The position numbers and the translations under genes are program-made. A stretch of 64,000 nucleotides of DNA from Batillaria attramentaria (Eukaryota > Mollusca > Gastropoda > Batillariidae): the NCBI GenBank assembly GCA_018292915.2, contig JACVVK020000325.1, forward strand, positions 664,001 to 728,000, written 5' to 3'. Below, one piece after another: positions 59,001 to 64,000 of this stretch. Position 1 is the stretch's first letter. The number at the start of each line of letters is the position of its first letter. The notes beneath the pieces were generated by a model. The model was given only the letters and a program-made list of their open reading frames with translations, ran no database searches and was not told the DNA's origin.

Positions 59001-59543
59001 TTGCTGAGAAAGCTGGTGTACAACTGGCTCCCAGGTTCCTGTATCGTCCGAACGAGTCGCTATGGACAGAACGTCCTCGTCACTCTCATGCTGCTGAGAA
59101 GCGTCGATCTGGGGTGAAGGGGGCACAGCAGAGGCTGTCTCCATGGCTTTGACCTTGGCTTTTCCAGCTGCTATGGGCACAGCGTCATTGAGCTTGGATT
59201 TAACCTTGGTTTTTTCAGTTGCTATGGGCACAGCACCATCGTCATTCTCAGGCTGCGTAGAAGTGTAGACCAGTGCTGAAGAGGCCGTTTCCAAGGATCT
59301 GACCTTGACTTTCAGTTCGTTGATGCTGTTCTTCATTTCTGTCTTCTCCGCTTCCCATCTCTGCCGTTCAGTCATCCACATTTCTCTCTCTTTCTCCCAT
59401 CGCTGTGTCTCGGCCTTCCACCATTCCTGTTGATCGACCAGGAGGCGCAGAATTTGGTCAGAAACGTGGTCAGTCTCTTCCTTCTCAGTTGAGAAACCAG
59501 CCAGCGTCATTTCACACACAAGCAGGAATACGAAAACTTCCAT
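56054..59543 (-). CDS. Secreted coiled-coil protein with short-chain collagen C4-like C-terminal domain
   Basis: Three exons fit in phase: 59543-58763, 58037-57884 and 56255-56054, giving 378 aa. Residues 1-18 (MEVFVFLLVCEMTLAGFS) look like a signal peptide. Residues about 30-90 are Trp/Glu/Arg-rich heptad-like coiled coil (WWKAETQRWEKEREMWMTER). A linker has two AVPIA(T/A) repeats, then a second coiled segment. The C-terminal part from about 205 matches the domain that ends invertebrate short-chain collagen C4-like proteins: VYVRWGRSVCPN, YSGVAGGSWFQHTGAATNYL, ANLYGAEYQTY, GTEYVCVDS and CGSLPCPPY. No Gly-X-Y collagen stretch is present, so the coiled coil probably replaces it for oligomerisation. 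Function is unknown; an extracellular matrix, mucus or lectin-like role is inferred. Two GATAAG-type motifs lie about 90 bp upstream of the start. It is convergent with EIF3G. Confidence 0.87.
56452..56627 (-). mobile_element. SINE I, full-length copy
   Basis: Lies in the second intron of the C4-like gene, same orientation. Flanked by a perfect 14-bp duplication GCAACAGCGTGTGG (56,438-56,451 and 56,628-56,641). Confidence 0.95.
57215..57420 (-). repeat. Dispersed repeat R-B
   Basis: Complement of the copy at 34,018-34,230. This copy lacks the CAGT insertion seen there (GCGAGTGTCTTTGGGG here against GCGAGTGCCTCAGTTTGGGG). Confidence 0.75.
57429..57606 (+). mobile_element. SINE I, full-length copy
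   Basis: Box A TGGCCGAATGG and box B AGTTCGAATCC. The probable duplication is CGCGTTCTGAG (left, about 57,417) against CGCGTACTGAG (right, about 57,607), with one mismatch. In the second intron of the C4-like gene, antisense to it. Confidence 0.9.
57608..57785 (+). repeat. Diverged copy of the LINE-linked segment at 4.66-4.88 kb
   Basis: Shares ACGACGTTAT-TGGTTGCG, ACGGCGCTGATTGG, CTATTTTTA, AAGAAAGTC/AGGAAAGTC and GTCACGAAAAT in the same order. It stops where the LINE-like coding tail would begin. Confidence 0.6.
58080..58580. repeat. Poly-T/poly-G cluster in the C4-like gene intron 1
   Basis: Three T-run plus G-run blocks (58,078-58,117, 58,215-58,230 and 58,440-58,492) and a G run at 58,558-58,572. 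An AACGAAGTTGAACA-AATACAGTACATG block is duplicated around 58,138 and 58,301. Confidence 0.8.
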
Positions 59544-59809
59544 TACGGCTCAGGTTTTGTGTTTGTTAATGGAAATGCATGAAATACACAATGGAAGTGT
59601 GTAGGCGTGAACCAAATCAACAAATGTCGCTTATCTCTTATCAGTCTTCCAAATTCCATTCAGACCAGATGTGAACTTTCTTTTGTACGCGGGTTTTGGA
59701 CCCTTGGTCGGGAACTTGCTCCTCAGTATCGTGTCTGAGATAAGGCATTCTGAATCAGTCCATGATATTCGAATATGCGTTGAATATACCCTGCATCTGT
59801 ACTTGGTGC

Positions 59810-59960
59810 GAGGCGGGACACTTGAGGCAGAGCTATATTATAAGCAGGGGACCAACTGGACTGGAGTGGCAAGAATAGCCCAGAACAGAGTGCGATGGCG
59901 AAGGGTTGTCGATGGCCTATGCTACACTTGGAGCCCAAGGGACCTAAGTAAGTAAGTAAG
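59810..59960 (+). mobile_element. Very short LINE 3' insertion
   Basis: A 151-bp insertion encoding AELYYKQGTNWTGVARIAQN and RVRWRRVVDGLCYTWSPRD, the extreme C-terminus of a non-LTR ORF, ending in a (TAAG)n tail. Flanked by a perfect 12-bp duplication TGTACTTGGTGC (59,798-59,809 and 59,961-59,972). Confidence 0.9.
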
Positions 59961-60279
59961 TGTACTTGGTGCAGTATGCACGGCCCATTACCTACTATGC
60001 AGACCCAGGAGAAGGTTGAGTTGTTCCTCGTTCCAGTGTGAGGAATCCATTGTGCCATCGGGGCTACTATATGGAGAACTCTGCATCGATGACAGAATCA
60101 GTCAAGACGATGCATGTGACCGCTCCTTTTCTTTGTCCAATGGATGGTCATGCCCCTTAGTTAGTTGTGCTGGCTGTTTCGTGTATTTTTACAAATGACG
60201 TATACTAAAGGTGGGCTTTATTAGTGTGGCTAGATATTCCTTTGCGGGTGAAAGTCCATTCCCGTCATTGATCCAAACA

Positions 60280-60480
60280 CTGACTTGGTCCCCCCCCCCC
60301 TTCCCCCCGGTCCCCACCCCCCCCCCCCCCAAAAAAAAAATTGTTTTTTGTTTTTTGTTAAAGAATAAAAAATAAAAAAAACGCAACACAAAACAAAACA
60401 AAAAATACACCCAAACCACCCCCGTCCCAGAACAACAAACAAACAAAAACGCCCACCAACCTACCCGTCAACAAAAACAA
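60280..60480. repeat. Poly-C / A-rich low-complexity block
   Basis: C runs at 60,290-60,330 followed by A-rich and (CAAA)n-like sequence. Confidence 0.85.
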
Positions 60481-61288
60481 AAACCCAACCTAAAATTTCT
60501 TCTTTGAAATGAAGAGAACTGATTGAGTGACGAGTACTCATGCTTATAGTTCGTATACTACAAACTACATATAGACTACGCCGGCCTGTCTTGAGAGTCA
60601 CATGAATCGGACTATCACACGTGTACTACACGTCAGAGCCTCGGTGCTGGACTGCAAGCTGCGTGTCAACTGTGCACTGAACCATAAAAGCCGCACTCGA
60701 CGTGTCAGTCGGCCATGACAGTCAACAGGATACAGAGTACGGGCCACGTATCGACCGGGACCAGCACTTTGATAGAGACCCTCCTCCCCACCCCCACCCC
60801 CACCCCTCCCCTCCCCTCCTCCTCCCTCCCACTAACGTTGTTCCTCTGGCTGACATCATTTCGTTCCCTGACTTGCTGTTCATGGAATGTGGCTGCATGC
60901 CTTGTTTCAGTTGCATCACTGATATATTCAAAGTTTATTGTTTCGAAGTACAAGATAATAAAACTTAAACCATTAATTTGGTCATGCTGAACAGAAAAGG
61001 ACAGTATGTCAGTGTTGGAGGAACACTAGCGTGATGAGAGACATGATTATATTTATCAGTAATAGTGACTGATCATTTATATTTATAATACTTGAACACA
61101 TCATTACTAAACCGGCTGAAAGTTAGTAGTACTGCTGATGATTGCACATATTCACTGGCACTGACGCTAAAAATTACAAACTTGATGCGGTGTGCACCCA
61201 CTCACAAAAACTACAACAATAGATAATCAGTGAATGTATTGCAGCTTGATAAAGTTCTACGTCAGTCACTAGTAAAAACTGGTCGTAA

Positions 61289-61388
<100 letters not shown>

Positions 61389-61789
61389 TCAATGAGAGCT
61401 TAAGACATCAATTAAGGTCACAGTGACAGCTTAATCACTACAATAACTACTATCAGTTCAGGCACACTGACACCGACCTAGCTATCGTCACCCACATCAT
61501 AATTGTGTGCGTGCACACGGAGTCAAAGCAGCTGGACTGTCAGCAGTCTAGTACGGAAAAATAAAAGACTAGCTAGAATTAGTTTTCACACGCTGAGACA
61601 GCACATCAAACTCGGACACTTCATCTTTTCCGGCACCGGTTCGCCGAGGACTCACGAGCCTGAGCCTAATAAAGAGCTTACCTCTTTACACAAAGACACC
61701 AGCCGGGTAATCAGGCTCAATTATCGCTAAGGCGCTAAACATAGCGCTCTCTTTGTCACTCCCCCTCGAATCGGCCACGTAAAACAGCC

Positions 61790-62362
61790 CCTAGCAGTCT
61801 ACAGCGTTTCCCTCTCCCGCAATACGTGCACGCGTTCGAGCAGACGATCTAACTGCGCTCAGAAGTCATTTGGTCGTCTGGCGAGCCGAAGCGCGTGACG
61901 TAACAGCTGTCTGGACTTAGCGAAGTCGCGATTGGCCAATCCAGGTGCATGTACCCGGCGCCCAGCCAATCAGAGGCGAGGTCCAACTGGACGGCCTGTC
62001 TGGACAACAGAAGGTGTACGCTGCAGAAAAAGAATGTGCTCATGAGAGAAAAGTTAATCATTCCAGAGAAAGACGGTCAGGTATCGGTACCAAAACGTAC
62101 TTTGAAGTACCCTATGTAAAGTCTACCGTCCTAACTCGCCGTCTTTCATTCGGATCACGCTCAGATCAGAAGTCGTCTGCTTCACGGCTGAACTTGATTT
62201 CGGCGGCTGCTAGTGTCACCAAAGCCGGCGTAGAAACTAGAATGATTATGATGGGAGAAAACTACCCTGTCCCGGGTTCGAGTCCTTCCCTGCCTGTTTC
62301 AGCAACACTGCCAACAAATTCAGGATTCGCTGACACAACTGATGGAAATGGTACGTATCCTG
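61790..62362 (+). promoter_or_regulatory. Candidate CCAAT promoter and first exon of a plus-strand gene
   Basis: A CpG-rich island holds two CCAAT boxes (ATTGGCCAATCC at about 61,931 and AGCCAATCAGAG at about 61,964) and a GTGACGTAAC CRE-like site at about 61,895. Downstream a frame open from 61,945 includes MIMMGENYPVPGSSPSLPVS at about 62,242 and reaches a good donor, AATG/GTACGT, at about 62,352. If this is a first coding exon the rest lies beyond the window. I do not recognise the protein. The promoter part is better supported than the coding part. Confidence 0.35.
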
Positions 62363-62399
62363 ATAAAGTGATCTAGTGTCAGTCACGGTCACACTCAAG

Positions 62400-64000
62400 C
62401 TATCAGTTTCTGTCCTCTATACGGCCCAGGTGCCAGCCCCTGTCACACGTCGTTGAACAAGAGAACTTTCTGGCATACCTCAGGACAAAAGAAAATTACT
62501 CGAATTTTCTGACAAAGAAAAACTATGAATTGAAGCCTGACAAATTTTAAAAAATTAATTTTTACAAAAACTTAAAAATATTATTTGCGCCGAGTCTAAC
62601 TAAACGTTATACACGTGACCAGAACGTCGGTTTTTGTGTGGTCAGTTTTAAGCTCCCCCTACCAATGTCACGGCCATGTTACCTGTGTACAGGTGTGTGT
62701 GTGTATGTGACATCTCGTCAGTGCACGAAATACTGTTCGTGCAGAGTGAAATCCTTTATTTTCGGGATAATTTCAAAGCTGGCATTCACTCTGACACTGT
62801 CTTGTACTGAAAGAGATGGAATATATCAGTCAAGAAAACTTTTGGTGTACGTATTCTTATGATTTTCTCACGCTGATGGTTCTGATCGTTTCTTCGTGAC
62901 GGAGTGAATTTTCCAGTCAGAGTTTAAAATCTTCCATCTTTTGGCGGATTTCCACCGTTGGCCAAAAATTGTCCTCCCCCAGAAAACGTGTTTCCTCTTC
63001 TCGTGCACTTGCAATAATACCAAAACGTGCCAAATCGCAGAGATTTTAGTTTAACTCTCAGTAAAAAGAAATTTTCCTCCCCCGGCAAAAAGTGTTTTCT
63101 CAAGTTAGCATGCATGTTCGAAAAATTATCTGAAACTGTCGCAAACATAAGCGACTAAAAGTCCCTCTCAGCATGTTTTCAGCTGAGAGTCGGAATATCT
63201 ACAGGCTCAAACCATCTTGCGAAGGGGACAACCGACATAAAAATGTATTCCTAAAATTTCAGTCGACTAAAGGGTCTTCTTGGAGGGGAGGGGAATGTGG
63301 TGTGAACTATGTCACAAAATTATTTATAATTAAATTAAATCATAAGTACAGACAGCATTACTTATCCGGAAAATACGAAGATCATCGGCAACCAAGTTTA
63401 AATTTGTTTTGTCTGCTGTCTCTGTTTTGAGCCGATATTCTTATATTTTTTTTTTGTAAAATGCTGGCAGGGCAGGTTTGTTGTTGTTGTTTTGGGTGTG
63501 TTTTCTTGACAGCCTTTCGGAGCGGCCGGCTTGATTTCTATAGGTCTACAGTTCGAAGAAATTTCCGTGAAGTCTGTCTAAATTTTTTGTCCCTTTTACG
63601 GAGAAAATCGCTTATCTCTGCTGGAGATATTCTAGAAGAAAATCGGGTTAATAATAATAATACGTAGCAAATACTTTCATGAAAGTTTCACCAGTTTAAG
63701 TTTAGCAGTATTTAATCTGAAAGATATGCGACTATAAAAATAATTGGACAAGAACTGAAGCAATACGGAAGATATTTTAACTGATTCTGATAGACCTCTG
63801 TCACCCCTGGCATTTGTAATGCACTTCAACTAATTTCTGACTGGATATATAAAGATAGAAATGAATACTAATAAGACATGCAAATTTATGTTCAGGTAAA
63901 TCAGCAGTACAGTACATTTAATCTCTCATCCCCATATGATTTAACTGATTGAATGAGTCAGTCAGTCAGAGTGAGGGCAGTCGCATAACTAACTAAGGTA
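62400..64000. other. Unassigned end of window
   Basis: Contains one to two units of the 158-bp repeat family (62,915-63,110) and AT-rich sequence. It might be an intron of the candidate gene that starts at 61.8 kb. No exon is recognised. Confidence 0.35.

Overview
The window is nuclear DNA of an animal, most likely a lophotrochozoan and probably a gastropod mollusc. The evidence is intron-rich housekeeping genes, a protostome-type NR6/HR4 nuclear receptor, a secreted protein with the C4-like C-terminal domain that is common in molluscs, tRNA-derived SINEs, and very long (GT)n/(CA)n tracts. There is no bacterial or viral gene structure; most long open frames are read through microsatellites.

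Four genes can be assembled exon by exon with matching splice phases. (1) An NR6A1/HR4-type nuclear receptor on the minus strand has five coding exons between 22,257 and 17,691 (806 codons plus stop). A candidate non-coding first exon and promoter lie near 27.4-27.6 kb. (2) Protein C10 (C12orf57 family) is on the minus strand in three exons, 47,901-46,361 (121 aa). (3) EIF3G is on the plus strand in ten exons, 48,353-55,491 (288 aa). It lies head to head with C10 across about 450 bp. (4) A secreted coiled-coil protein ending in a short-chain-collagen-C4-like domain is on the minus strand in three exons, 59,543-56,054 (378 aa), tail to tail with EIF3G. A possible promoter and first exon of a fifth, plus-strand gene lies at 61.8-62.36 kb.

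Layout: 0-10.6 kb is gene-poor and dominated by microsatellites, a LINE 3' end and a palindromic MITE. 10.6-15.4 kb is a nested repeat zone: a LINE with an inverted 5' part, SINEs inside it, and palindromic MITEs. 17.7-27.5 kb is the receptor locus. 27.5-39.7 kb is repeat-rich and without a recognisable gene. 39.9-42.9 kb is a degenerate tandem array. 44.6-45.5 kb holds a 26-bp array and a LINE tail. 46.3-59.6 kb is the three-gene cluster, whose introns carry SINEs, a pair of hAT-like MITEs and 158-bp tandem repeats. 60-64 kb is mostly unassigned.

The most unusual observations are: repeated 4-bp insertions of CAGT or its complement ACTG in several unrelated repeat copies confined to about 32.5-37.1 kb; a predicted upstream ORF whose stop would overlap the receptor start codon if the two exons are spliced directly; a near-perfect DR0 nuclear-receptor site upstream of the candidate receptor promoter exon; and a LINE insertion dated by a paralogous empty site.
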